From positions 3,720,001 through 3,784,000 of the forward strand of contig NZ_CP108464.1 of NCBI RefSeq assembly GCF_036226405.1: DNA of 64,000 nt, written 5' to 3'. Both the position numbers and the translations under genes were made by a program. Each line of letters begins with the position of its first letter. The first letter of the stretch is position 1. Source of the stretch: Streptomyces sp. NBC_01260. Its GTDB lineage: Bacteria; Actinomycetota; Actinomycetes; Streptomycetales; Streptomycetaceae. A model generated the notes under the pieces. The model worked only from the letters and a program-made list of their open reading frames with translations. It had not been told where the DNA came from and made no database searches. Below are positions 1 to 7,385 of this stretch, piece after piece.

Positions 1-852
1 GCGGGCGGAGCTGGTGATGAAGCCGAGCTGACGGCCCTCGGCCCCGTCCGCGGCGAGCCGGATCGGGGTGCCGTGCCCGGGGAGCATGACCTCGCTGCCG
101 TCCAGGTGCAGGAAGACCAGGCGCCGGGGCGGCTTGCCCAGGTTCTGCACCCGGGCCACGGTCTCCTGGCCCCGGTAGCAGCCCTTCTGGAGATGGACGG
201 CGGTGCCGATCCAGCCCAGCTCGTGCGGGATGGTGCGGTGGTCGGTCTCGAAACCGAGGCGCGGGCGGTGGCCCTCGATGCGCAGCGCCTCGTAGGCCAG
301 GACCCCGGCGACCGGGCCGTGCTCCGCCGCGTACGCCTCCAGGCCGGACCGCGGCAGGAACAGGTCACGGCCGTACGGCGTCTCCCGTACGGTGACTCCG
401 TCCGGCACCACGGCGATGGAACCGGCCGGCAGATACACGACCGCGAAGTCCTCGGTGCGGTCGGCGACCTCGACCCGGTAGAAGAACTTCATCGACTCCA
501 GATACGCGATCAGCTCGCCCTGCGTGCCCGGCTCGACGTGCATCCACACGGTCTCGCCGTCGTCGACGAGGTACATGGCGTGCTCGATGTGCCCGTTCGC
601 CGTGAGGATCAGGGACTCGGTGGCCTGTCCCGGTGCGAGGTCGGTGACGTGCTGGGTGATCAGGAGGTGCAGCCACGCCAGCCGGTCGCTCCCGGTGACG
701 GTGACGACGCCGCGGTGCGAGAGGTCGACGAGGCCGGAGCCGTCGGCGAGGGCACGCTGCTCGCGGAACAGGTCGCCGTAGTGCGCGGCGACGCCTTCGT
801 CGCAGCCCTCGGCGGGGACGGCGCCGGGCAGGGACAGCAGGGGGCTCTTCAT
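1..852 (-). CDS. ygfZ: YgfZ/CAF17-type folate-binding protein (partial, runs off left edge)
   Basis: Only the first ~284 residues are visible. The protein belongs to the YgfZ/CAF17 family, relatives of the glycine-cleavage T protein that support iron-sulfur protein assembly or repair through a folate-dependent step in the cytosol. The family signature K-G-C-Y-x-G-Q-E is present with Cys225, followed by the typical L-G-K-P-P-R-R segment. The ATG at 852-850 has no Shine-Dalgarno, but a TACGCT hexamer ends 6 nt upstream, so the mRNA may be leaderless. It starts 24 nt after the nur stop on the same strand, so it may also be read from the nur transcript. The family call is secure; client proteins are unknown. 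Confidence 0.92.
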   Translation of the reverse strand, partial: MKSPLLSLPGAVPAEGCDEGVAAHYGDLFREQRALADGSGLVDLSHRGVVTVTGSDRLAWLHLLITQHVTDLAPGQATESLILTANGHIEHAMYLVDDGETVWMHVEPGTQGELIAYLESMKFFYRVEVADRTEDFAVVYLPAGSIAVVPDGVTVRETPYGRDLFLPRSGLEAYAAEHGPVAGVLAYEALRIEGHRPRLGFETDHRTIPHELGWIGTAVHLQKGCYRGQETVARVQNLGKPPRRLVFLHLDGSEVMLPGHGTPIRLAADGAEGRQLGFITSSAR

Positions 853-876
853 GCGACCAGCGTACGACTCGGCCCC

Positions 877-1323
877 TCAGGCCGGGTTCGCGGACTGCTC
901 GGCCGCCTTCGCCGCGCAGTCCGCGCAGCGGCCGAAGATCGCGAAGTGCTTCATGTCCGTCTCGAACCCGAACGTGCCGCGCAGCTTCTCGGTGAACTCG
1001 GCGACGACGCCGACATCGGCCTCGATGACGTCTCCGCAGTCCCGGCAGACCAGATGGATGTGGTGATGTCGGTCGGCCAGGTGGTACGTCGGGGCTCCGT
1101 GGCCCAGATGGGCGTGACTGACCAGGCCGAGCTCCTCCAGAAGCTCCAGGGTCCGGTAGACGGTCGAGATGTTCACGCCGGACGCGGTCCGGCGCACCTC
1201 GGAGAGGATGTCGTCGGGCGTCGCGTGTTCCAGCGTGTCGACGGCTTCCAGGACAAGCTGCCGCTGCGGCGTCAGCCGGTAGCCGCGCTGCCGAAGATCG
1301 GTCTTCCAGTCGGTGCTCACCAC
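877..1323 (-). CDS. nur: Fur-family metalloregulator, nickel-responsive Nur type
   Basis: A 148-residue Fur-family repressor. Residues ~1-80 form the winged helix (R-G-Y-R-L-T-P-Q-R and N-I-S-T-V-Y-R-T-L), followed by the metal-binding dimerisation domain with the cluster D-R-H-H-H-I-H and two CxxC pairs (C-R-D-C, C-A-D-C). It agrees almost residue for residue with my memory of S. coelicolor Nur, which uses nickel to repress nickel uptake and the Fe-superoxide dismutase gene. The GTG at 1323 is chosen because a TACACT -10 hexamer ends 7 nt upstream (leaderless arrangement) and because known Nur proteins begin M-V-S-T-D-W. The alternative is another Fur paralogue such as Zur, which the overall similarity disfavours. 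Confidence 0.9.
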   Translation of the reverse strand: MVSTDWKTDLRQRGYRLTPQRQLVLEAVDTLEHATPDDILSEVRRTASGVNISTVYRTLELLEELGLVSHAHLGHGAPTYHLADRHHHIHLVCRDCGDVIEADVGVVAEFTEKLRGTFGFETDMKHFAIFGRCADCAAKAAEQSANPA

Positions 1324-1330
1324 AGGCCCC

Positions 1331-1336
1331 AGTGTA
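1331..1336 (-). promoter_or_regulatory. -10 element for a leaderless nur transcript
   Basis: The minus strand reads TACACT, separated by 7 nt from the GTG start of nur, the spacing expected when transcription begins at the start codon. No convincing -35 hexamer is seen. Inference only. Confidence 0.4.
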
Positions 1337-1397
1337 GGTCCGGGCGGCCGCCGCACCCAGCGGAATGCCGGGACAACTCTCAGGCACCGCGCACCGG

Positions 1398-1970
1398 CTA
1401 CTTGAAGAACGCGATCCCGTCGTCCGGCAGGTCACCGAGGCTCTTCGCCATCGCGGCGACCTCTTCAGGGGTGACGACCTTCTTCAGGTGCGCCGACATG
1501 TACGGCCGCAGCTCCACCTCGGGCGTGGACTTCTCGCCGACCCACATCAGGTCGCTCTTCACGTAGCCGTAGAGCCGCTTGCCACCGTTGTACGGGCCGG
1601 AGGCCGCGGTTCGGGCCACCGCGTCGGTGACCAGGTCGATCTGCGGCTTCTGGTGGCCCAGCTCGCCGTACCAGATCTCGATGACGCCCTGGTCGCGGAC
1701 CATCACGACCTCGACCTTGCGGTCCTTGTCGATCCGCCAGTACCCGGACTCGGACTCCAGCGGCCGGACCTTCTCGCCCTCGGCGTCGAGCACCCAGGAG
1801 TGCGAGACGTACTCCAGGAAGTCCCGGCCGTCGTGGCTGAAGGAGACCTCCTGGCCGAAGTTGCACTTCTCGGCGCCGGGGAAGTCGGACACGCCCGCGC
1901 CCGCCCAGTTGCCCAGGAGGAAGGCCAGCGGGACGAGGTCCGGGTGGAGGTCGGACGGAATCTCGATCAT
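1398..1970 (-). CDS. FABP/nitrobindin-like heme-binding beta-barrel protein
   Basis: A 190-residue protein of the nitrobindin (DUF1794, FABP-like) family. It carries the characteristic N-terminal L-L-G-N-W-A-G-A-G (family GxWxGxG) near residues 18-26, then alternating beta strands and a C-terminal segment with the conserved H-L-K-K. Actinobacterial relatives bind ferric heme and have been reported to isomerise peroxynitrite to nitrate. The protein is cytosolic with no signal peptide. The ATG at 1970 gives a normal family length. It lies 74 nt upstream of nur on the same strand, within a run of co-directional genes. The heme-ligand histidine is not assigned here; the family is clear, the physiological role is inferred. 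Confidence 0.85.
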   Translation of the reverse strand: MIEIPSDLHPDLVPLAFLLGNWAGAGVSDFPGAEKCNFGQEVSFSHDGRDFLEYVSHSWVLDAEGEKVRPLESESGYWRIDKDRKVEVVMVRDQGVIEIWYGELGHQKPQIDLVTDAVARTAASGPYNGGKRLYGYVKSDLMWVGEKSTPEVELRPYMSAHLKKVVTPEEVAAMAKSLGDLPDDGIAFFK

Positions 1971-2031
1971 GAGCGGCTCAGACGATCTGTGAGGCGGGAG
2001 GACAGGGAGGGGCGCGCGTGGAGCTGAGGGG

Positions 2032-2133
2032 TCAGCGCTGACCCTCGTACAGCTTCTTCACGGTCAGGCCGGCGAAGGCGAGGGTGCCGACACAGACCAG
2101 GACCAGCAGGGTGGTGAAGAATGCCTCAAGCAC
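2032..2133 (-). CDS. 33-residue single-pass membrane peptide
   Basis: A GTG at 2133-2131 preceded by a strong AAGGAG Shine-Dalgarno opens a 33-codon frame ending TGA at 2034-2032. The product has a hydrophobic helix at about residues 5-24 (T-L-L-V-L-V-C-V-G-T-L-A-F-A-G-L) and a short basic tail (V-K-K-L-Y-E-G-Q-R), as expected of a one-pass membrane protein with a cytosolic C-terminus. The frame has typical GC-rich third positions. I recognise similar short proteins in Streptomyces but know no function. It lies 61 bp upstream of the nitrobindin-like gene on the same strand and may be cotranscribed. Confidence 0.7.
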   Translation of the reverse strand: MLEAFFTTLLVLVCVGTLAFAGLTVKKLYEGQR

Positions 2134-2167
2134 GGGAGCTCCTTGAACGAGCGGTATGGCAGCAGTA

Positions 2168-2206
2168 CGGGCCGGGTCCCAGCCTAATGGGTGGGGGCCC
2201 GGCCCG
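2168..2206 (-). terminator. Terminator after the three-gene membrane-protein operon
   Basis: A perfect 9-bp inverted repeat CGGGCCGGG (2168-2176) / CCCGGCCCG (2198-2206) lies 26 bp beyond the stop codon at 2233. No U-tract follows, as is usual for high-GC actinobacterial terminators. Confidence 0.6.
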
Positions 2207-2232
2207 TCGGTTCGGGGTTTGCCGCGGGGCGG

Positions 2233-3126
2233 TCAGCCCAGCAGCTGATTCTGCAGGATCACCGTCTGGTGGAATGGGATGCGCTCCGTCCCCCCGGCTC
2301 CCGGGCGGGACTGGAAGATCAGGGCGACGGTGTCACCGGCGACCAGGTACGCCTGCCGGACCTGGGAGGCTCCGAAGGGCTTCGGCTCACGGGCCACGTG
2401 GGACGAGGTGCTCTCCACCTTCCCGCCGCCCGACCAGGTCTCGTCCAGGTCCATCTGAGCCGCGCCGATCAGCGGATCCCCCACCGTGGCGCCGATGTAG
2501 CGGTCGTCGTGGAACGCCTCGGCATAGCCCGCCGAGTTGAACTGGAGCAGGTAGATCCGGCTCGACGTGCCGTCCGGCATGGTCCAGCCGCGCGCGGCGA
2601 TGTGCCGGAGGGCGGACTCCTTCAGCTGGTCGCCGATACCGGCACGCGAGTCCTTCTCGTACTCGGAGACGAACTGTCGCGTGCTGACCCAGCCGCCGGT
2701 CAGTTTCTCGTCGGCCGTTGCTCCGGCCGGGGCCGGGAGCAGCAGGCGGCGCAGGTCGGCGTGGTGGATCTCGGCGGTGTTGCCGTCGCTGAACGGGCGC
2801 GGCGCGCCGGCCGGGAGCGCGGGCAGGCTCAGCCGGGGGAAGTCCCAGCGCCCGTCGCCCTTCGTGGCCAGCCCCGGCACGTCGGTGCGCTCGGCCGAGG
2901 TGATGGCGTACGCCGTACCCGCACCGAGCCCGCCGAGCACCAGCACCGCGACGGTCCACCGGGCCACGGCCCGCAGCACCCGGCGCGGGGGCCGGGGCGC
3001 CGGGTGCTGCGGCGACGGGGGCAGCGGCGGCATGGGCGGGATCGGCACGGGCGGAGGCGTTACGGGGGTGGCGCCGGCCGGCTCGGGCGCGGATTCGGCG
3101 GCGGGCGCGGCCGTCTGCTCGGTCAT
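2233..3126 (-). CDS. Membrane-anchored protein with Pro-rich N-terminus (paralogue C of three)
   Basis: A 297-residue protein of unknown function. Residues 1-50 are Ala/Pro-rich and cytosolic, a single membrane helix follows at about 52-72, and residues ~75-297 form an exported domain. That domain carries L-R-R-L-L-L-P-A-P-A-G near residue 125, a motif repeated in variant form in the next two upstream genes (L-S-K-L-L-L-P-V-P-D-G and L-R-K-L-L-I-P-R-P-A-G), so the three are probably ancient tandem duplicates. The ATG at 3126 overlaps the upstream stop by four bases (ATGA), implying translational coupling. No catalytic motif is seen. The overlap and shared architecture suggest the three products act together, possibly as an envelope complex (inference). 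Confidence 0.75.
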   Translation of the reverse strand: MTEQTAAPAAESAPEPAGATPVTPPPVPIPPMPPLPPSPQHPAPRPPRRVLRAVARWTVAVLVLGGLGAGTAYAITSAERTDVPGLATKGDGRWDFPRLSLPALPAGAPRPFSDGNTAEIHHADLRRLLLPAPAGATADEKLTGGWVSTRQFVSEYEKDSRAGIGDQLKESALRHIAARGWTMPDGTSSRIYLLQFNSAGYAEAFHDDRYIGATVGDPLIGAAQMDLDETWSGGGKVESTSSHVAREPKPFGASQVRQAYLVAGDTVALIFQSRPGAGGTERIPFHQTVILQNQLLG

Positions 3127-3962
3127 ACGTACTCCCCCGGGGACGTGATGTGGTCCAGCTGGTCCTTCACCAGTCCGGCGACGGACGACGTGTCGACAGG
3201 TGTGGGACCCGAAGCCGAGAAGGTGAGGACCGTCTCGCCGTCGTACGCCATGCAGAACATGCTCTCGATCTTGAGCTCGCTGTCCTCGGGCTGCAGGAAG
3301 CACTTGGCGTTCTTCTTGTGGCCGCCGACCGCCGGCCCGTCCCGGAGGAGGCCGGCGGCGTCGAAGAGTCCCGTCCGGAAGACGTAGAGGTCCCGGACGG
3401 CCTTTTCGTCCTTCATCCGCACCAGTTCGGTCCTGACGATCAGGTCGTTCCCGTCCGATGCGTAGGTGCGGATGGCCAGGCCCTGGACGTGGAGCTTGTC
3501 GATCCGCTTCTCCAGCTCCCGCCGCTGCTTGCCGGCGAGCCCGCGGCTGCCGGCCTTCATCTCGGCGGTGGCCTCGCGGCTGCTGAGCTCGCTGTCGTTG
3601 CCGTGCGCCCCGTGGTCCGGGCCGAGCCGGTATCCGTCGGGGACCGGCAGCAGCAGCTTGCTGAGTTCCGTGGACGCCCGGCCCCGGGAGACGTCGCCGG
3701 CCGGGTCCTTGCCGGGGCCGTGCGCGGACCGCGCCCAGAGGCGGGTCGTGACCGTACGGTCGGCGCCGTCGACGGTGGCCTTCGTGCACGCGGCTGCGCC
3801 GGCGACAGCGGCGAGCACCAGCACGACGGGGACCGTCGCGAGGATCACCCGGCGCGCCCTGCCCCTCCGGGCCGGGGCGGGACCGGGAACGGGTGCGGAA
3901 TCGGGAACGGGCCCGGGACCGGGCTCGGGCAGCGGCGCAGGGGTGGTGGCGTCGTCGTTCAC
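3123..3962 (-). CDS. Membrane-anchored protein (paralogue B of three)
   Basis: A 279-residue protein: Pro/Gly-rich cytosolic segment (1-35), one membrane helix (~38-58, V-I-L-A-T-V-P-V-V-L-V-L), then an exported domain with L-S-K-L-L-L-P-V-P-D-G and a pair of cysteines (K-C-F-L, M-F-C-M) that could form a disulfide. The GTG start at 3962 overlaps the upstream stop (GTGA) and its own stop overlaps the downstream ATG. The sequence ending in a cysteine after the helix (A-A-C-T) is not a good lipobox because it lies at the far end of the membrane segment. Function unknown. Confidence 0.75.
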   Translation of the reverse strand: MNDDATTPAPLPEPGPGPVPDSAPVPGPAPARRGRARRVILATVPVVLVLAAVAGAAACTKATVDGADRTVTTRLWARSAHGPGKDPAGDVSRGRASTELSKLLLPVPDGYRLGPDHGAHGNDSELSSREATAEMKAGSRGLAGKQRRELEKRIDKLHVQGLAIRTYASDGNDLIVRTELVRMKDEKAVRDLYVFRTGLFDAAGLLRDGPAVGGHKKNAKCFLQPEDSELKIESMFCMAYDGETVLTFSASGPTPVDTSSVAGLVKDQLDHITSPGEYV

Positions 3963-4831
3963 AGGCGCTCCAGCTGTCGCTCGGCCAGCGTCCGGATGTC
4001 CTTCTTGCTGATCGGACGGGTGTCGATCAGATTGATCTCGGCCATGACGTCGCCGCGGTAGAAGACCGCCCTGGCCCGGTAGAGCGGCATGTAGCCCGGC
4101 TTCAGTTCGGCCTTGTACACGTAGTAGCGGCCGCTGAGGCTGCCCTTGATCGCGTTGCCGTCGTTGCCCGCGCCGTCCTCGTCGCCGGACATGTACGCGC
4201 GCTGGTCCTCGGCGTGGTCGGCGGCTGACGTGTTGACACCGGAGCCGAACTGCACGAGACAGACATTGGCCTTGCCGTACTCGCCCTTCTTCCAGGCAGC
4301 AGCCGCGACACGGCGGACATCGGCCTCCAGGAGGCGGCCGAACATGAAGTCCTCGTTCGTGAAGCCGAGCACGTAGTCCTCCACCCCCATCCAGCCGTCC
4401 CGCACGAGGCCCATGTCCTTGTTCTCGCTCCAGCCCGCGGGCCTGGGGATGAGCAGCTTGCGCAGATCGCCGTCCGTCCGGACCCTGCGGTCCTGCGCGG
4501 CCGGCAGCGGGTCCGGCACCCGGTCCGCGGCCAGCGCCTTCGCCGGGTACGCCAGACCCGGCTGCGACAGCGCGGTCAGCGGGGTCGGCGCCCGCCCCGC
4601 CTGTACGCCGTAGCCGACGGCGGCGCCGCCGGTGATGCCGAGCACCGCGGCGGCGGCGATGATCAGAGCCGTACGCCCGCGCGGGCGCCGTTTCACCGCG
4701 CCGGGGTCCGGGACGCGCGTCTCCCCGGCGGGCGCGTCCGCAAGAGGCGCTGCCACAACCGCCGGAACCACTGCCCCGTCCCGGACGGACGGCTCGGCCG
4801 GCCCGTCGGGACTGGTGTCTTTCGGATTCAA
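3959..4831 (-). CDS. Membrane-anchored protein (paralogue A of three)
   Basis: A 290-residue protein and first gene of the three-gene operon. Residues 1-50 are polar, a membrane helix lies at about 55-78 (A-L-I-I-A-A-A-A-V-L-G-I), and the exported part contains L-R-K-L-L-I-P-R-P-A-G, the motif shared with the two downstream genes. I take the TTG at 4831 as start: the frame can be extended upstream, but codon use there becomes atypical and would run into the divergent promoter region, and a G-rich ribosome-site-like stretch precedes the TTG. Function is not recognised. The operon lies divergently from the DsrE-like gene, 106 bp apart. Confidence 0.7.
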   Translation of the reverse strand: MNPKDTSPDGPAEPSVRDGAVVPAVVAAPLADAPAGETRVPDPGAVKRRPRGRTALIIAAAAVLGITGGAAVGYGVQAGRAPTPLTALSQPGLAYPAKALAADRVPDPLPAAQDRRVRTDGDLRKLLIPRPAGWSENKDMGLVRDGWMGVEDYVLGFTNEDFMFGRLLEADVRRVAAAAWKKGEYGKANVCLVQFGSGVNTSAADHAEDQRAYMSGDEDGAGNDGNAIKGSLSGRYYVYKAELKPGYMPLYRARAVFYRGDVMAEINLIDTRPISKKDIRTLAERQLERL

Positions 4832-4937
4832 AATGGGTCCCCCCACGAGACCTGAGGCGCAGATTCCGTCACCTGCGCATCCAACTGACCCGCCACTCAC
4901 CGCCGAGGTTGTGCGGGCGAGGATTACAGTTCGGCAT

Positions 4938-5300
4938 ATGCCGAAGAAGCTCGTGATCAAGGTGACCGCAGGTGCCGACTCCGCCGAGCGCTGCTCGCAG
5001 GCGTTCACGGTGGCGGCGGTCGCCGTCGCCAGCGGCGTGGAGGTCTCGCTGTGGCTGACCGGGGAATCCGCCTGGTTCGCGCTGCCGGGGCGGGCCGCCG
5101 AGTTCGAACTGCCGCATTCGGCGCCGCTGCCGGATCTGATCGAGTCGATTCAGGCGGGCGGCCTGATCACGCTCTGCACCCAGTGCGCGGCCCGCCGCGA
5201 CATCACCGAGCAGGACGTCCTGGAAGGCGTACGGATCGCCGGCGCCCAGGTCTTCGTCAGCGAGATCATGGCCGACGGCGTCCAGGCCCTCGTCTACTGA
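4938..5300 (+). CDS. DsrE/DsrF-like family protein
   Basis: A 120-residue cytosolic protein with the DsrE-like Rossmann-type fold: an N-terminal strand (K-L-V-I-K-V-T-A-G), the small-residue helix with E-R-C-S-Q-A-F, and a C-terminal I-A-G-A-Q-V-F-V-S-E-I. DsrE-type proteins move sulfur as persulfides. Here T-L-C-T-Q-C offers two closely spaced cysteines, while the canonical DsrE active cysteine is not clearly assigned. The ATG at 4938 is chosen because a TACAGT hexamer ends 7 nt upstream, consistent with a leaderless message. Substrate and partner are unknown. Confidence 0.8.
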   Translation: MPKKLVIKVTAGADSAERCSQAFTVAAVAVASGVEVSLWLTGESAWFALPGRAAEFELPHSAPLPDLIESIQAGGLITLCTQCAARRDITEQDVLEGVRIAGAQVFVSEIMADGVQALVY

Positions 5301-5313
5301 AGGAGCCGGTCCC

Positions 5314-5640
5314 TCACCGGCGGCGCTTCTTGCCGTCGAGTTCGTCCCACCAATCGTCGGACTCCGGGTCGCCGGTGGGATTCACTTTGCCCGGCCGGTC
5401 CCGGGGGCCCTGCTTGCCCGGCCGATCGCGGGGGCCCGGCGGCGGATCGTCCCACCAGCGGTCCTCCGGGCCCTTCCGGTTGGCCACGATCGCCGCGACG
5501 GGCGGGATGACCATGGCGATCACACACATGCTGATGGCGGCGGGAATCGACCAGAGCCTCACGAAGGCCCAGGCCGAGACGAAGAGGACGAGACATCCGC
5601 CCATCATCAGAAAATATGCGCGACGGCGTCGGGCGTACAT
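5314..5640 (-). CDS. DUF3099 two-helix membrane protein
   Basis: A 108-residue protein with a basic N-terminus (M-Y-A-R-R-R-R-A-Y), two membrane helices at about 9-28 and 32-51, and a charged C-terminal tail rich in Arg, Pro and Trp (W-W-D-D, W-W-D-E-L-D-G-K-K-R-R-R). This matches the DUF3099 family of actinobacterial membrane proteins, whose function is unknown. It converges with the DsrE gene (stops 13 bp apart). A TACGCT hexamer ends 6 nt before the ATG, so the message may be leaderless. Confidence 0.8.
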   Translation of the reverse strand: MYARRRRAYFLMMGGCLVLFVSAWAFVRLWSIPAAISMCVIAMVIPPVAAIVANRKGPEDRWWDDPPPGPRDRPGKQGPRDRPGKVNPTGDPESDDWWDELDGKKRRR

Positions 5641-5710
5641 AAATCCAGCGTAGGCCCGATCGGCTTGCCCAGCCGGTCCTGGACCTCACGGGGCAGCGGC
5701 CCGAACGGCA

Positions 5711-5767
5711 CGAAGGGCCGTACCCCGGTTCAGTAGGGCGTCCAACCCCCTGGGGTACGGCCCTTCG
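5711..5767 (-). terminator. Strong stem-loop terminator after the DUF1416 gene
   Basis: A perfect 16-bp inverted repeat (CGAAGGGCCGTACCCC at 5711-5726 with its complement at 5752-5767, 25-nt loop) lies downstream of the gene ending at 5859. It would stop leftward transcription and protect the DUF3099 promoter. Confidence 0.75.
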
Positions 5768-5858
5768 GCCGGTTCGTCATCCGCGGAGCGGTGCGGCAGC
5801 TCCTAGGCGAGCGTGCGTGCCGGACCACGCGAGACAGACGGGACTTCTAAAACACGAC

Positions 5859-6146
5859 CTAGACGGCGATGGCCACCTCGGAGAGGCCACCCGTCTGTGC
5901 CACCACCGTGCGGTCGGCGCTGCCGCCGGGGACGAGGGCGCGCAGCGTCCAGGTGCCCTCGGCCGCGTAGAAGCGGAACTGTCCGGTCGCCGAGGTCGGG
6001 ACCTCCGCGGTGAACTCACCGGTCGAGTCCAGCAGGCGGACGTAGCCGGTGACGGGCTCGCCGTCACGGGTCACGCTGCCCTGGATGGTGGTCTCACCGG
6101 GCTTGATCGTCGAAGCGTCGGGGCCGCCGGCCTTTGCTCCACACAT
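5859..6146 (-). CDS. DUF1416 protein, partner of the downstream-encoded sulfurtransferase locus
   Basis: A 95-residue protein beginning M-C-G-A-K-A-G-G-P and predicted as a single beta-sandwich (carboxypeptidase-regulatory-like) domain with G-x-V-x-R-D-G-x-P-V-x-G-Y-V. This DUF1416 family almost always follows a cysA-type rhodanese gene in actinobacteria, as here (101-bp spacer, same strand). The near-invariant Cys2 could accept or hold sulfur from the sulfurtransferase; that role is my inference. The ATG at 6146 is supported by family length and an AGGA sequence upstream. The spacer contains a three-copy 15-bp repeat. Confidence 0.85.
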   Translation of the reverse strand: MCGAKAGGPDASTIKPGETTIQGSVTRDGEPVTGYVRLLDSTGEFTAEVPTSATGQFRFYAAEGTWTLRALVPGGSADRTVVAQTGGLSEVAIAV

Positions 6147-6171
6147 GGTGTTCTGTCCTTCTGATCGGGGG

Positions 6172-6216
6172 TCGTGCCGGTCTGGGTCGTGCCGGTCCGG
6201 CTCGTGCCGGTCGGCA
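6172..6216. repeat. Three tandem 15-bp repeats in the cysA-DUF1416 spacer
   Basis: Units TCGTGCCGGTCTGGG, TCGTGCCGGTCCGGC and TCGTGCCGGTCGGCA lie head to tail at 6172, 6187 and 6202. Copy number may vary between strains; no coding role is apparent. Confidence 0.85.
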
Positions 6217-6247
6217 GGTCCGAAGACCTGCCGAGTCGCGCGCGGGA

Positions 6248-7093
6248 CTACTTGTTGGCGCCGAGCTCGATCGGCACGCCCACGAGGGAGCCGTACTCGG
6301 TCCACGAGCCGTCGTAGTTCCTGACGTTCTCCTGGCCGAGCAGCTGGTGCAGCACGAACCAGGTGAGCGCGGAGCGCTCACCGATGCGGCAGTAGGCGAT
6401 GGTGTCCTTCGCCAGGTCGACCTGCTCGGCCTCGTAGAGGGCCTTCAGCTCGTCGTCCGACTTGAAGGTGCCGTCGTCGTTGGCGTTCTTCGACCACGGA
6501 ATGTTGCGGGCGCTCGGCACGTGGCCGGGGCGCTGCGACTGCTCCTGCGGGAGGTGGGCCGGCGCGAGCAGCTTGCCGCTGAACTCGTCGGGCGACCGCA
6601 CGTCGACCAGGTTCTGGGTGCCGATCGCCTTCACGACGTCGTCGCGGTAGGCGCGGATCGACTCGTCCTGCGGCTGGGCCTTGTACTGGGCAGCCGGGCG
6701 GGACGGGATCTGGTCGCCGTCGACCAGGTCGCGGGAGTCGAGCTCCCACTTCTTGCGGCCGCCGTCGAGCAGGCGGACGTCCTGGTGGCCGTAGAGCTTG
6801 AAGTACCAGAACGCGTAGGACGCGAACCAGTTGTTGTTGCCGCCGTACAGGACGACCGTGGTGTCGTTGCCGATGCCCTTGCCGGACAGCAGCTCCTCGA
6901 AGCCCGCCTGGTCAATGAAGTCACGGCGGACCGGGTCCTGGAGGTCCTTGGTCCAGTCGATCCGGATCGCGTTCTTGATGTGGTTCTTCTCGTACGCGGA
7001 GGTGTCCTCGTCGACCTCGACGATGGCAACCTTCGGGTCGTCGATGTGGGCCTCGACCCAGTCGGCGTCTACCAGGACGTCACTGCGGCTCAT
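6248..7093 (-). CDS. cysA: Thiosulfate/3-mercaptopyruvate sulfurtransferase (rhodanese)
   Basis: A 281-residue protein with two rhodanese domains (about 1-130 and 150-281). The C-terminal domain carries the active-site loop C-R-I-G-E-R-S with Cys235, which accepts sulfane sulfur from thiosulfate and passes it to an acceptor such as cyanide or, in vivo, a thiol or protein. It belongs to the cytosolic CysA rhodanese group of actinobacteria, unrelated to the sulfate ABC ATPase of the same name. The ATG at 7093 is preceded by GGAG. The gene heads an operon with the DUF1416 gene and is preceded by a short cysteine-containing leader peptide, suggesting control by sulfur or cysteine supply. Confidence 0.92.
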   Translation of the reverse strand: MSRSDVLVDADWVEAHIDDPKVAIVEVDEDTSAYEKNHIKNAIRIDWTKDLQDPVRRDFIDQAGFEELLSGKGIGNDTTVVLYGGNNNWFASYAFWYFKLYGHQDVRLLDGGRKKWELDSRDLVDGDQIPSRPAAQYKAQPQDESIRAYRDDVVKAIGTQNLVDVRSPDEFSGKLLAPAHLPQEQSQRPGHVPSARNIPWSKNANDDGTFKSDDELKALYEAEQVDLAKDTIAYCRIGERSALTWFVLHQLLGQENVRNYDGSWTEYGSLVGVPIELGANK

Positions 7094-7236
7094 TGTGTTC
7101 TCCTCCGGGGCAGTCTGCGGCGAGATGGTGCGGGATGCGGATGTACGGAAGCCGGTTCGGCGCATGCACAGAGGCATCGGGATGGCCCCGACGAACGGTC
7201 GGCGGGCCGGGAATGCGGGAAATCGAGGAATCCCGC

Positions 7237-7344
7237 TCAGACAGTGCGACAGAGCATGGCGGCGACGCGGCACAGGTCCACTGCCCGCCGCTTCGTGAGA
7301 TCCGCCCGTCCCCGCTGCGGGAGACCGCTAATAGAGCACTGCAT
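7237..7344 (-). CDS. Putative regulatory leader peptide upstream of cysA
   Basis: A 35-codon frame begins with ATG at 7344-7342. Its C-terminal part reads L-T-K-R-R-A-V-D-L-C-R-V-A-A-M-L-C-R, the pattern of the short leader peptides found ahead of sulfur-metabolism genes in Streptomyces (basic R-R, then V-D-L-x-R-V, ending L-C-R). Three cysteine codons (2, 26, 33) would make ribosome progress sensitive to charged tRNA-Cys. The start codon lies 7 nt after a TACGAT -10 element, so the message should be leaderless. It ends 143 bp before the cysA start. Attenuation or coupling is inferred by analogy with cysteine-rich leaders in mycobacteria. Confidence 0.7.
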   Translation of the reverse strand: MQCSISGLPQRGRADLTKRRAVDLCRVAAMLCRTV

Positions 7345-7351
7345 GGGACCG

Positions 7352-7381
7352 ATCGTAGGGACGTACGGGCGGGAATGTCAC
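7352..7381 (-). promoter_or_regulatory. Promoter for the cysA leader transcript
   Basis: On the minus strand, GTGACA (7381-7376, 5/6 match to TTGACA) and TACGAT (7357-7352, 4/6 match to TATAAT) are 18 nt apart, and 7 nt separate the -10 from the leader ATG. This is an unusually complete housekeeping-sigma promoter for this genome. Confidence 0.65.
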
Positions 7382-7385
7382 CGTT

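Noticed and set aside
7094..7236. Clear intrinsic attenuator hairpin between leader peptide and cysA
   Set aside because: No long perfect stem with a T-tract was found by eye; folding software would be needed.
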